From assembly GCA_012274445.1 (NCBI GenBank), contig JAAROD010000069.1, positions 1 to 64,000 on the forward strand: a stretch of DNA of 64,000 nucleotides. Reading direction: 5' to 3'. The notes under the pieces were generated by a model, which saw nothing but the letters and a program-made list of their open reading frames with translations, was not told the DNA's origin and did not search any database. Source of the DNA: Sclerotiophoma versabilis (Eukaryota; Ascomycota; Dothideomycetes; Pleosporales; Didymellaceae). Shown here one piece after another: positions 25,146-35,216 of the stretch; the first letter of the stretch is position 1; each line of letters starts with the position of its first letter. The translations under genes and the position numbers were made by a program.

Positions 25146-25884
25146 TATGTATAAGAGATTATCATCGCATAGGTCTATAGAGTACTCTACTAAGATATCT
25201 TGAAATACTATCTATTGTGTGTGGATGGATGAATAGCCCTATTCTTGCAAGTGCCCATATTAAATTACTCTCTTATAAGAAAAATAAAGCTACTTATACT
25301 ACCTAAGCTATTAAGGTCAAAGGTTTTAGATAGAATATAAAGTTCTTAAAGCTAGAAACTACTAGGCTGCTAAAATATAATTAGCCTGTTAGGCTCCTTA
25401 GGCTCTCTACCTCGGAGTAACTAGAAGGCACCTTAGGCAGGGTAATCTTACTATATACAGTCCCCTCTAGTCTGTTGGCTATTCGGTAGCGAATATTCTA
25501 CAGTCTATTAATTGACCCTGTGGCTGCCTATATCTTATTGTCCTGTGTTGTAACCTTCTCCTTTAACAACTCCGGCCTTAGGGCCTACCAATCTCCAAGA
25601 ACTAATAGAATTGTGCTTTCAAGCTTTGCTTAAAGTACGACTTCAACAGTATATATACAGTCCTCTTGACTTATCTAGAGCTGGCTTCCGGCTGGAGCTG
25701 GAGCCTCTGGCTTAATTAACAGCTATTGGGTGCATAGTTTAACATTTACTAAACAATGTAACGGAGGCTAGATAGCTGTTGTATAAGTAACAAATCGCGT
25801 TTTAAGCATTTGTGCTGATGCATCGCAGACACCGCTAGTCCTACTATAACATGTCTAACAGTTTATTCCTGTGTATTTGTGGAT
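25146..25884. other. Transposon-derived spacer with an LTR end
   Basis: Partly AT-rich DNA with no gene. Positions about 25,560-25,648 match the 3' end of the LTR family (gctttcaagctttgcttaaa, then cgacttcaaca), so this is a truncated LTR remnant, only lightly mutated. Confidence 0.5.
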
Positions 25885-26274
25885 TTATTCTGGTGGGCAC
25901 ACAATAGCATCTACAGGCCCGCTGCAGGGGAAATCAGAGCCGCTGCGCCCTTCGCACGATCCCGTAGCGCAAACTACACCCTAAATAAATAAAATCAGTT
26001 TTTAATCCTTTTGATCTTAATGTTTCATCCTGTCTTATGTTTATTAGTTAGGAGAAACACAGCCACTTACAACACCTTCCAGGTCATAACTGCATTCATA
26101 TTGCCCAGTGTAACTGTTTGGAAAGCAAACTCCACTCTCTATATAAGTAGGATCGTAAAAATGAGCCTCGCCCACGTAATGGAAACCACTTGCGTGCAGA
26201 GGTGGAGCAGTTGGAGACGAAGTAGAAGTAAGCACCAGGGCAGTCACAACGACAAAGATAGATGAGAGAAACAT
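25885..26274 (-). CDS. Small secreted cysteine-rich protein 3 (candidate effector)
   Basis: The predicted protein has 99 residues. Residues 1 to about 20 form a signal peptide (MFLSSIFVVVTALVL core). Six cysteines lie at 50, 61, 72, 77, 87 and 96. Exon 1 is 26,071-26,274 and exon 2 is 25,885-25,980. The 90-bp intron has a perfect GTAAGT donor, a CTAAC element and a pyrimidine-rich TTATTTATTTAG acceptor, phase 0. Reading through the donor gives only three cysteines and a stop 8 codons later, whereas splicing adds a 31-residue exon with four more cysteines, so the spliced form is preferred. The TATA box is 80 bp upstream. The gene lies alone between a transposase remnant and the next RIP block. 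The family is not recognised; effector-like by inference. Confidence 0.8.
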
Positions 26275-26352
26275 TTTAGGTATCTTGTAAAACTTGTCGA
26301 GTAAGTAAGAGAGTTTGAGATTAAAGAAATGTCTATTCCAACGCGAAGGCTC

Positions 26353-26361
26353 TTTTTTATA
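26353..26361 (-). promoter_or_regulatory. TATA box of secreted protein gene 3
   Basis: TATAAAAAA on the minus strand, about 80 bp upstream of the start codon at 26,274. Confidence 0.6.
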
Positions 26362-27316
26362 GATCACGAATTTATATTACTACCCCTCTTTTGTGTTCTA
26401 GTTTAGTATTAATTAGTAATTCTGGTTGCATATGAGCTGCTGCATAATTTACAACTAGGTATGTAAGATGATTACTGTAGCTTGATCTCTTTCCTGATTA
26501 ACAATACGCCACAGGGTCTCTAGTGCTTCCGAGCTGTTCCATGGATTCGTAAGCATAAACAATCGGCAAAATTCGGAAATAACTAATTTAGCAACGCAAT
26601 ACCAAGCCCTCAGCTGCGGCCATCCTACTAACCGCCCAATCACACAATCGCCCTTTCTACTACCTTTATTGTGGCTGTAAGGCGTTGACTATCATATCAT
26701 AGACACAGATACCGCGGCCTAAGTCATAGTAGAATAAAGAGGTAACTCCATGAATACTGAATCCGTAAGAGCAAATGAGGCATCCTCGCAGTTCCGCAAT
26801 CGGCCCGTACAGGCCAGCACCATCTTCGCACAATAACAACACAGTCTTTGTAAAACAGGAGAATTTCTCTACCTATTGGTGCAATTAGGGTTGCAAAGCT
26901 CTTAGATAAAGAGCCTGTTTGGTTTTGCCGTTTTGTCAGTTTCGCAAGCCCAAATCTGCGTCAAAATGGAGGCAAACCGGAAGTTTGCATATCCGAGACG
27001 GAAGGGGCTGTTTCGTTTCATTGACCGTCATTCCATTTTGGTGAGCGATGATAAGAGTTAGCCATAAGCTACTATGCAGTGCCCCTATTATAGTAAGTGT
27101 CAGCTGGCAGGCAGCCATGCAAATCTGTGTTTTTCAACAAAACAGAAGGCAAAACACAACTAGAGAAAACAGCACCAGGTTGCTCTACCAAAGCTTCCGG
27201 ATTTTCGTGGGCTGTGATCCCGAGATGTATAACTAGGGATAGCCTTAAAATATAATAGAGGGAAGTGTTACGATCCTTCTGCCTCTGTTAACCCAGCATC
27301 TGCCCTTGTTGCTAAC
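26362..27316. other. Gene-poor stretch
   Basis: Normal to slightly AT-rich composition with no recognisable gene. Just before the next LTR the motif TGTTACGAT occurs about 50 bp upstream of the real LTR start, perhaps a trace of another insertion. Confidence 0.45.
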
Positions 27317-27786
27317 TGTTACGATGCTGTGCGGATGAAGCGGCACAGTAATTAAGTAGCCAACCAGAGCCCTTACCTAGGAACCAGGGGCGGAGTCAGA
27401 AAAGGATCTCCTTTGTACGGTCACGTGACATTCTTGTTAATAAGCATTACACACATAACTTACTTATTAACAAGTATTATATGCTATTACTTATTAATAA
27501 GCAACACTATATATTTTATTAGACTAACTCTAGTTACTTATTAATAAGTACTATCTTCTAGTAAGTATATAGCATGTAGGAATACTACTCTTATAGTATT
27601 ATGTTTAACTTAGTTAATTAAGTTTTTCTTTAGAATCTTAACCTAGCTCTTAAGCTAGATAGTCTACTCTATACTACTTATTATTACTCTATATTATTAA
27701 TGTATTTTACTAGGTAATAGCTTACTCTTTTATAGATTCTTCTATACCTATACTTATCTCTAAGAACTAATATAAATAGTATTAAT
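27317..27786 (+). repeat. LTR, 3' end missing, RIPed from about base 110 onward
   Basis: It starts TGTTACGATGCTGTGCGG and follows the solo LTR at 31,099 closely. The first 110 bases are almost un-RIPed; after about 27,430 the CA/TG steps disappear. The last roughly 35 bases of the LTR are replaced by other RIPed DNA. Confidence 0.75.
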
Positions 27787-27789
27787 AAT

Positions 27790-28540
27790 ATATTTTATTA
27801 GCTTATATATAGTATTAGCTTATATATAATTTCTACTAAAATAAATATTTAATACTAATTTTAAAGACGTAATAACTAATTACTATAACTAAATTAGATA
27901 ATACTTCTAAAAAGCTAGGTTCTTTAAAGCCTAGATAAAATTACTACTATACTATAGTTATAAAAAAGTATAGTATTAATTAGTTAACTTTATTATATAA
28001 GTACTATAGTAAATATAGTAGTTAGGTAGATAGGTACGCATAATAATAATACCTTAGTTAATAATAAGAGTAAGTACTTATTAAGTATATAAATAAGCTT
28101 ACTTAATATAGGCTACTTTTTATAAGAGAAGTAATATATAACTTTATATTAGAGATTATATAGAGATATATAGAAAAGTGCTAGGCTAAATACTTTATTA
28201 CCTACTACTATATTAACCTTATCTTATAATAGACCTCTAGTATTAATATATAGTACTTTAATACTAACTCTTATAATAAGTATAAGTACTACTTTAACTT
28301 ATTAAAGTATAAAATTATAAAGTATAGTATTAAGAGTTACTATATCTATAATATAGATAAAAAGAGCTTCTTAATTAGTATACTCTTATAAATAAAGTAA
28401 ATCTTTTCTTAATATTTATATAAAGCTAAAGAGTCTATAAAGTATATATAAAATAGTAATTATAAGTAGATTACTATACTTATATATATCTATACTAATA
28501 GAAGCTTTCTTATACCTTTTCTTATCTACTAGGCTATAAT
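27790..28540 (+). mobile_element. Pogo-type transposase remnant, N-terminal half (RIPed)
   Basis: The forward reading keeps the layout of a Pogo/Fot1 transposase up to the first catalytic Asp region. A segment near 28,345-28,375 corresponds to the Asn-x-Asp-Glu-Lys-Gly-Phe motif, followed by the conserved Trp-Ile-Thr-x-Leu region (about 28,465-28,500). Stops throughout. It is cut at about 28,540 by an LTR. It differs from the three 19,172-type copies. Confidence 0.5.
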
Positions 28541-29164
28541 AAAGTTATACTTTTAAGCAGAGCTTATAAGTACTATTTATATTAGTTCTTAGAAATAAGC
28601 ACTAGTATAAAAAGGTCTATAAGAGTTAGAGTTATTACCTAGTAAAATACTATAATAATAGAAGGTAATAATAAGTAGTATAGAGTAGACTATCTAGCTT
28701 AAGAGTTAAGAGGTTAAGATTCTAAAGATAAACTTAATTAACTAAGTTAAATATAAACTATAAGAGTTATGTTTCTACTTACTATATACTAATAAATATT
28801 CTATATAGGTTCTAATATTCTAGAGTTATTATAATCTAGTATATTATAGAATATTATAGAATTCTCTAGAATATATATAATATATTCTATTATAGCGTTC
28901 TACTAAGAGATTAGAATAGGTAAGGTTTTATATTATTAGTTTCTGTATTACTAACCTTCTTAAAGACTATTAAGTTATCTCTAAGTATTATTAATTCTTT
29001 CTTCTCTTATCTTCTACTATACTACCTCTTAAGGTTTATAATAATAAGTATATTACGTAACTATATAAAGAGAAATTCTTCTTAACTTTACTTTTAGCTC
29101 TTAGATAAAAGCTCTAGTTAGCTACTTAATTACTATACTACTTTATTTATATAGAATTATAATA
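28540..29164 (-). repeat. LTR with variant U3 segment (RIPed)
   Basis: Both flanks, about 28,540-28,789 and 29,046-29,164, match the LTR family in reverse. The middle, about 28,790-29,045, is the same unrelated segment seen at 9,326-9,590 and replaces the part holding the palindromic repeats. Confidence 0.65.
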
Positions 29165-29320
29165 GATAGTCTACTTAATACTACTTATTATTACTTTCTA
29201 TTATAATAGTATTTTACTATATAAAAACCTAACCTCTTATAGACTTTATTATATCTATACTTATTTCTAAAAACTAATAAAATATTACTTATAAGCTTTA
29301 CTTAAAGTATAACTTTAATA
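29165..29320 (+). repeat. LTR 3' half (RIPed)
   Basis: It matches the last roughly 160 bases of the LTR family and ends AACTTTAATA. It lies next to the inverted LTR before it. Positions 29,321-29,438 are unassigned RIPed DNA. Confidence 0.6.
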
Positions 29321-31098
29321 ACTAAAAACTTTACTAATATAATACTAGTACTTTTTCTAAAGTAAATTATTATATTAAAGTTTATTATATAATAGTATAG
29401 GTAAATTCTTTTTATATAATTTTATATTAAAATAAGTAATATACTCTATAAGTAAGTAAGCTAATAGGTAAGTAAGCTACTTTTACTAAGCTTTTACTAA
29501 AACCTAACCTATTATAGCCTAAAATACTATACTTTAGTACTCTATAGCAGACTATAGTATATAATATTATTTAAAAACTACTTCTATATTAATCTTATAT
29601 ATTTATATATTATAGCTAGTCTAATTATACCTTCTATAGCGCCTTTAGGTTAGCTTACTCTCTTAAGTATATACCTACTTCTTTAGCTTCTTTTTATTAC
29701 TATATACTCTAAACTTCTTTAGAGCTACTAGTTACTACCTATTTCTAACTATTAAGGTCTCTTTCTTCTAAACCTACTTTCTTTTATATAATTTTTATTA
29801 TATAGTAGCTTTATTAGCTACTTAAAGCTTACTAATCTTCTATTAGGCTAAAACTAGCTTATAGAATAAAATTACTTCTCTCTTTATATAGTGCTTAAGC
29901 ATACTTAGAATAGAGTTTAGTAAGCTACTCTACTACTTCTTATACTTCTCTTAAATTAGAGTTAATTATAACCTAAATTCTAGAGTATTACTAGAGGTTT
30001 ATAACTACTAGAGCTTACTATTAGTAGAAAGTAGTAGTAATAGAGTCTACAGCTTTATACTAAGAGTTAGAATAACCTATTCTAGGTTAAAGAAAACTAA
30101 TCTAGTACTTTAGAACTTTTCTTAGATATTACTAGAAGTAAATACTATATTATAGGCTACTTTAAAGTACAGAAGAAACTTAGTATTTATAAAGTAAGTA
30201 ATCTAGTTATATATAAGTATTTTAGCTTAGTGCCTATATACTTTCTTTAAAAAGGTATAATAACCTATATTAAGTAGCTATAGAAGGTATAATAAGTAAG
30301 AAGGTATATATATAGTAATAACCTTATTATTCTTATAGTATTACTAGAATTTAAGTAAGTTATAGCTCTTATAGCTATTAATAACTAGTAGTTAGTAGGT
30401 ACTAATAGTATACTTTTTTATATATATATTAAAGTACTTTAACTACTTAAGACTAAGGTTATTAGTAGTCTAGCTATTACTAGAAACTCTAATAACCTAA
30501 TTCTAGAGTAGGTTTTTCTCCTTATTCTAGCTAAAAAGATAGTAGTATACTTTAAAGATAATAAAGAGTAGAATAGCTTATTTTTTTATATTAATACTTT
30601 ATATAACTATTATTTACTTCTAGTTACCTTACTAGACTATATTTAGCCTTTCTTATCTTTCTAAAGCTATAATAACTACTTCTAAGAAGATCTAGCCTAT
30701 TATAAAGCCTGTCTTATTAAAGTTATAGGTATTATTATTCTAGATACTATACTTAGCTTTAATATTAGCTACTAGGCTAAACTAGCTCTATATAACCTCT
30801 AAATTCTTATAGAAAGCTTACTTATAGTTATACTTATAATTAAACTTTACTTTAAGCTCTAGTTAATACTTAATAAACGTACTAGGCTAGTTTATACTAA
30901 TAGAGCCTAGATTATACTTAGTACGCAGAAAATTAGCTATAGCAGCTATATTTACTAGCTAGAGGCTAAATTCTTATACGTCTAGCTTAAGTATATACTT
31001 AATAATTACTCTCTTCTAATTATTATCTAAACCTTATAAGTTAGGTATAGAATTACCTTATAAAGGTTATCTAGTATATTAATAGCTTAGTATACTTT

Positions 31099-31597
31099 TG
31101 TTACGATCCTGTGCGGACGAAGCGGCACAGTGATTAAGTAGCCAACCACAGCCCTCACCCATGAACCAGGGGCGGAGTCAGGAAGGATCTCCCTTTGTAC
31201 GGTCACGTGACATGCTCGTCAACGAGCATGACACACGTGACTTGCTCGTCAACGAGCATCGTATGTTATCGCTCGTCAACGAGCAACGCTATGTATTTCA
31301 TTGGACTGACCCTAGTCGCTCGTCAACGAGCATTACCCCATAGCAAGTATATAGTCAGTAGGAACACAACCCTTATGGTTCGTGTTCAACTTAGTCAATC
31401 AAGTTTGTCTTTGGAATCTCGACCCCAACTCTCGAGCTAGATAGTCTACTCTATACTACTCATTGTTACCCTCTATTGCCACGGTGTTTCACTAGGCAAT
31501 AACCCCAACCCTTACGGACCTTCCTGTACCAGCGCTCATCCCTGAGAACCAATACGAATAGTGCTTACGAGCTTTGCTTGAAAGTACAACTTCAACA
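31099..31597 (+). repeat. Solo LTR, un-RIPed, with 5-bp target duplication
   Basis: It begins TGTTACGATCC and ends AACTTCAACA (TG..CA), is 499 bp long, and is flanked by ACTTT on both sides (31,094-31,098 and 31,598-31,602). There is no internal region, so it is a solo LTR left by recombination. CA and TG steps are intact although the host element on both sides is saturated by RIP. It contains four copies of a 14-bp palindrome and CACGTGAC motifs (listed separately). It is the reference sequence for all RIPed LTR copies in the window. Confidence 0.92.
31214..31331. promoter_or_regulatory. Four palindromic 14-mers in the LTR U3
   Basis: GCTCGTCAACGAGC occurs at 31,214-31,227, 31,244-31,257, 31,271-31,284 and 31,318-31,331: a 6-bp inverted repeat with a 2-bp centre. 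CACGTGA elements lie just before the first and second copies. Repeated palindromes in the U3 part of an LTR suggest transcription-factor binding sites. In RIPed copies they persist as cttattaataag. Confidence 0.7.
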
Positions 31598-31806
31598 ACT
31601 TTAAGGCACCTTATAGATAGCTATAGTATATTACTAGAAGAGATTTATATCTTATTTAAGAGCTTAAAGTATAAGCTATACCTAAGCTCTCTAAGATATA
31701 TTAATAATAGGTTATTATTAAGATATTAGTAAAGAAAGAGTACTTTAGTAGAGGCTTAGTAAAAGTAGCTTACTTACCTATTAGCTTACTTGCCTATAGA
31801 GTACGT

Positions 31807-32040
31807 TGTATATTTATACTTTATATAGCTATTAGCTTAGTAGTTAATCTTTATAAAAAAAGAAAAGTTTATAAAAGATTTAGTATTAGAATATAATTAA
31901 AAGTAAAAGTTATAAAGTAAGTAAATAAAATATTAGCTTATTAATAAAGTTAACTATACTAGGTAGAGTAAGTTTATTAGATTAAAAAACAGGCAAACAG
32001 TTACTAGTAGAGCAGGAATAAGGGATACTAGCAGTACTAG
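31807..32040. repeat. Right edge of the RIP block
   Basis: AT-rich RIPed DNA of unknown element. CA/TG content returns to normal at about 31,990-32,040. Confidence 0.6.
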
Positions 32041-32400
32041 TTGTTTGAGTAACGCGCGCACGGCCGTTTCTGAGGAAACTTGACTAAGATTCTGGTTCGG
32101 CACGGACACGTTTTGGGAATTTAAACAAGGTCCTCGCTATTACTAGCTCAGTTGGATCAGTCTTAGGATCTCTGCAGGTAGCAGGCTATTTATTTTCTAG
32201 CCTGGAGTGATTTCCAGCTCGGCCATATGGTAGTTCGATAGGATACAAAACAACGACGATAGTCGCACTATCCAGAGACTTGGTTTTCTGTCACTCACTC
32301 GTCACTTCCAGCACACTACTCGTTTCTGTATTCTACAATCTCTCGATCATTTCATTCCTTACAACTGCGTCTTCTCGCTCTTTCTGCAAACCCGCCCATC

Positions 32401-32839
32401 ATGAAGACAACCTTTGCTTTGTCCCTTATCACCGCCACTCTGGCCGCTGCTTCAACCCTGCGCAACCATGATCTGAGTACGTCAAACCCCCCATCAGTCT
32501 CATTTACTACTCTAATCACACGACTAACACCGTGACCACCCTCTTGCAGACGAGAGACAGGCAAAGAAGTGCAAGATGTTTCAGATCTTCCGCACGCCCC
32601 AAGCCACCGCTGGCGGCGCGCCGGGCTTCGTCGGCACGCCCGTGTGCTGCTGCCAGAACACGCAGTGCCACGTCATCGACCGCACCAACGGCATCAGCAC
32701 CACGGCCAACCTCAACAACTTTCTCGCCGGAGACTTCGTCATCACCGACGCGCTCGGCGCGGACAAGGGCAAGACCGGGTCCAACGACATCCGCAACGCG
32801 ACGTATACCGTTGCGGGACAGGGTGGTTTTTCGAAGTAG
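32401..32839 (+). CDS. Small secreted cysteine-containing protein 4
   Basis: The predicted protein has 121 residues. Residues 1 to about 18 are a signal peptide (MKTTFALSLITATLAAAS). Five cysteines lie at 33, 58, 59, 60 and 65, including a Cys-Cys-Cys run. Exon 1 is 32,401-32,476 and exon 2 is 32,550-32,839; the intron has a GTACGT donor, CTAAC branch and TTGCAG acceptor. Exon 2 is GC-rich and not RIPed, with strong third-position C bias unlike the three secreted genes further left. It is the first gene after the RIP block, about 360 bp from its edge. No family was recognised. It could be a secreted structural or effector protein. Confidence 0.8.
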
Positions 32840-34120
32840 GAGGCCTAAAGCAGCGTCATAAATGGGTTTTGCCTTTCTTGTTTTCCTGTTTCCCTTTTGA
32901 AATGTTGCGAGTTCGTTGGGCGTGCTGTGTGGTGTCGTGTCTTGGACTCTCTACGTCGATGTGCCCCCGTGCGGTTGTTTCAATTAGGGGTAGGGGCGTT
33001 TGAAATTCGAATCTTTGTTAGTATACACTGTGAATCATCGACAACGTTGGTTGGCAGGAGGAGTTGGTCTCTTTCCGCTTGCGGACGTGCTTTTATCAAA
33101 ACCGAATATGGCTTGAGTTGACAAGTCAGGTTCGGAGATTTAGTTGACTACTCAGAGTATACCATGTTTTGAGCTCCCTGTTGCACCGGTCGATGTTAAC
33201 TCTACTATATCAGAGAGTAATTTTGGGATGCATGATGTTGTATAGCCGTGGCCAACATTAACAAATTGTTAGAGCTGAGATAACTAGACAAGAGCGATCG
33301 GTTTGTGAAAGAGTTGATCGAGTTCCTTGTTTTATTTCTGCAGCAAAGGGGCACGACTATATACATGTCTACCCCTAGGCTAGTCCTAGATTAGATCAGG
33401 GCCGATTGATGATCCTTATCTACCGATCCGATCTGCCCGATCCGCTCATGCTACTGTTCTGATCACGTGATTATCGACCTTCACTGCGACACAAATCTAT
33501 CACGATGGCATCCGACAACAGAAGAAAAGCCATGGGAGGACTTTCTAGGCGACGACTCAAAACTCTGGGAGGTAATTAGGCACCACAACGCCAGCAGAAG
33601 AGCATCCTTCAACACGACATCGCCCCCCCCCCCCCCCCTCACGTCCGAACTTGCTCTATCGGCTACTGTTTCTCAAAAAGAATAACGTTACTAACGTAAT
33701 ACTTAAGTACGAATACAACTTGCTCTTTGAAAACATTAGCATTACTCAATCTAGGTTACTTTAACAAGGATGGGATAGACACAGTGTAAATCATAGTCTG
33801 TAGTAGATTAGCCTTACAAGCCAAGAAAATTAGAGTATAGTGATATTGTAGGAATCCGAGAGCTTTATAACAGAACAATAGCAACCTTCTCACGGTTAGG
33901 ACTTCTGCATATTCTACATATCCGCAAATGTTCGATGCTTCTCCCTAGAAATCTTACGGCCATTGAGCACAGCCCCTTTCTCTCTCGCTATAACATAGAA
34001 AGATTCAAGTTTTTGCTTCGGTCTCGTGCAGATCTGGGTAGAAATTCAGTTTCTGCATTAGATAATCCGAACACAGCATAGTAATTCTGTAGTACACGTG
34101 TGCTGATTCCCAGTCAGAGC
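32840..34120. other. Intergenic
   Basis: No gene recognised. A run of 16 C residues lies at 33,623-33,638. Confidence 0.55.
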
Positions 34121-34905
34121 TTATGGCCTGCGAGCCAAAGCAATGCAGCTAAAGCGAAAGCTATCTCCACCTTCATCCCCGTTCAACTGGATAACTCTCT
34201 TGATACCCAGGTCGAGCGCTTGCGGACTGAGGACATCCTCGTCGTCAGCAAGAGTTCCTCTCTCTAGAGGACCGTTTCTCGACCCTTCAAGCTCCCAGAG
34301 CTTCCCACCACTCTTGACAAAACTCACAAAATGTCCACCATCACAGTCATCCGTCGGGTCCACATTGCTGTCTCCAGCCTGTTCGACCGACTTGTGAGCA
34401 AGTTCGAACGGCTTGTTGTTGTACAGCATTTCTGCGCGTTGAGTCATATCCAGCGGTATGGCAAGGCTTCGTATTACTGCGAGATCGGAATCACACTCGA
34501 TAAAGTCGACAGCCGGACCATTAATCAAGCTATGGAGCAGGCCAATTGAGCCGCAGGCGTGGCCGATGGTCTGCTTAAACCAGATAACCCGTTCGTCAGC
34601 GCCGGAGCCAGTACTGGGTTCTTTGTTGGCATCTTCGGCCTTGCGACTTCGATCCCAAGCGGGTGTAAGTGGGATGATTACCAGTAGAGCCAGAGCAGGT
34701 CGAGGGATATGTACGAGTTGTTTAGGTTCATCCAGTGAATAGACGTCGTAGAATTGGAGCTCAGACGATAGACCCAACTTTGCTACCAGTTCATTCATGA
34801 CATCGGGGTTGTTCTCTGCCATTTTCGATGAGTTTCTACTCAAATACAAGTGTTCTGTGAGAGCTAGGGTTCCTTACCAAGCATCGCCCACGTCTTCTTT
34901 TCCAT
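34121..34905 (-). CDS. Ubiquitin C-terminal hydrolase (UCH, peptidase C12 family)
   Basis: The protein of 240 residues is the usual size for the UCH-L1/L3/Yuh1 class, which removes small adducts from the ubiquitin C-terminus in the cytosol and nucleus. Exon 1 (34,878-34,905) gives MEKKTWAMLE. A 62-bp intron (GTAAGG...GGCAG) joins it to exon 2 (34,121-34,815), restoring the family's N-terminal W..LE.NPDVMN pattern. The oxyanion Gln (91) and catalytic Cys (97) sit in KQTIGHACGSIGLLH, and the catalytic His (171) in GGHFVSFV. At the position of the catalytic Asp in the family's ELDG motif this protein has Glu (186, in LWELEGSRNGP), which may weaken but need not abolish activity. It lies about 310 bp downstream of the broken permease, same strand. 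Confidence 0.88.
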
Positions 34906-35216
34906 TTTGCAGATTCAATAGATAGAGGGCGCCAAAAAGTTGGAGATGTCGGCAGAAAGGAACCGGTTCAGGAATTGCGGGATCGGATTTTCAGGGTTAT
35001 CACAACACAGGGCGCCGCTAGCATAAATAGAGGTTCAGCGCATATGATTCAGATCCAAAGTTAGGTGGGTATACTTTGTGGACGCGAGACCGAACAGCAG
35101 CTCAGCTGACGCGAGTAGCAGGATGAGGGCACCAATCACCAGACTCCGAGCCTACAAAAGCCTTATATCGTTTAATGTAGCCTAGGCCTTATTCAGCATA
35201 GCTCCTAGATAGTTAT

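Larger units (their letters stand above)
29439..31806 (-). mobile_element. Fot1/Pogo DNA transposon, copy 3, inverted (RIPed, split by a solo LTR)
   Basis: The left end ATATACTCTATAAG follows TA; the right end reads TATAGAGTACGT. In reverse it matches copies 1 and 2 (zinc-knuckle tail at about 29,590-29,690, transposase body to about 30,990). A solo LTR of 499 bp sits at 31,099-31,597. Without it and its target duplication the copy is about 1.86 kb, close to the size of intact Fot1-type elements. It lacks the extra insertions of copies 1 and 2. Confidence 0.75.

Noticed and set aside
27268..27316. TGTTACGATCC motif 49 bp before the LTR at 27,317, as a possible second LTR start
   Set aside because: Only 11 bases match the LTR; the following sequence diverges at once.
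33623..33638. Run of 16 C residues
   Set aside because: A simple homopolymer, of no evident function and prone to sequencing-length error.
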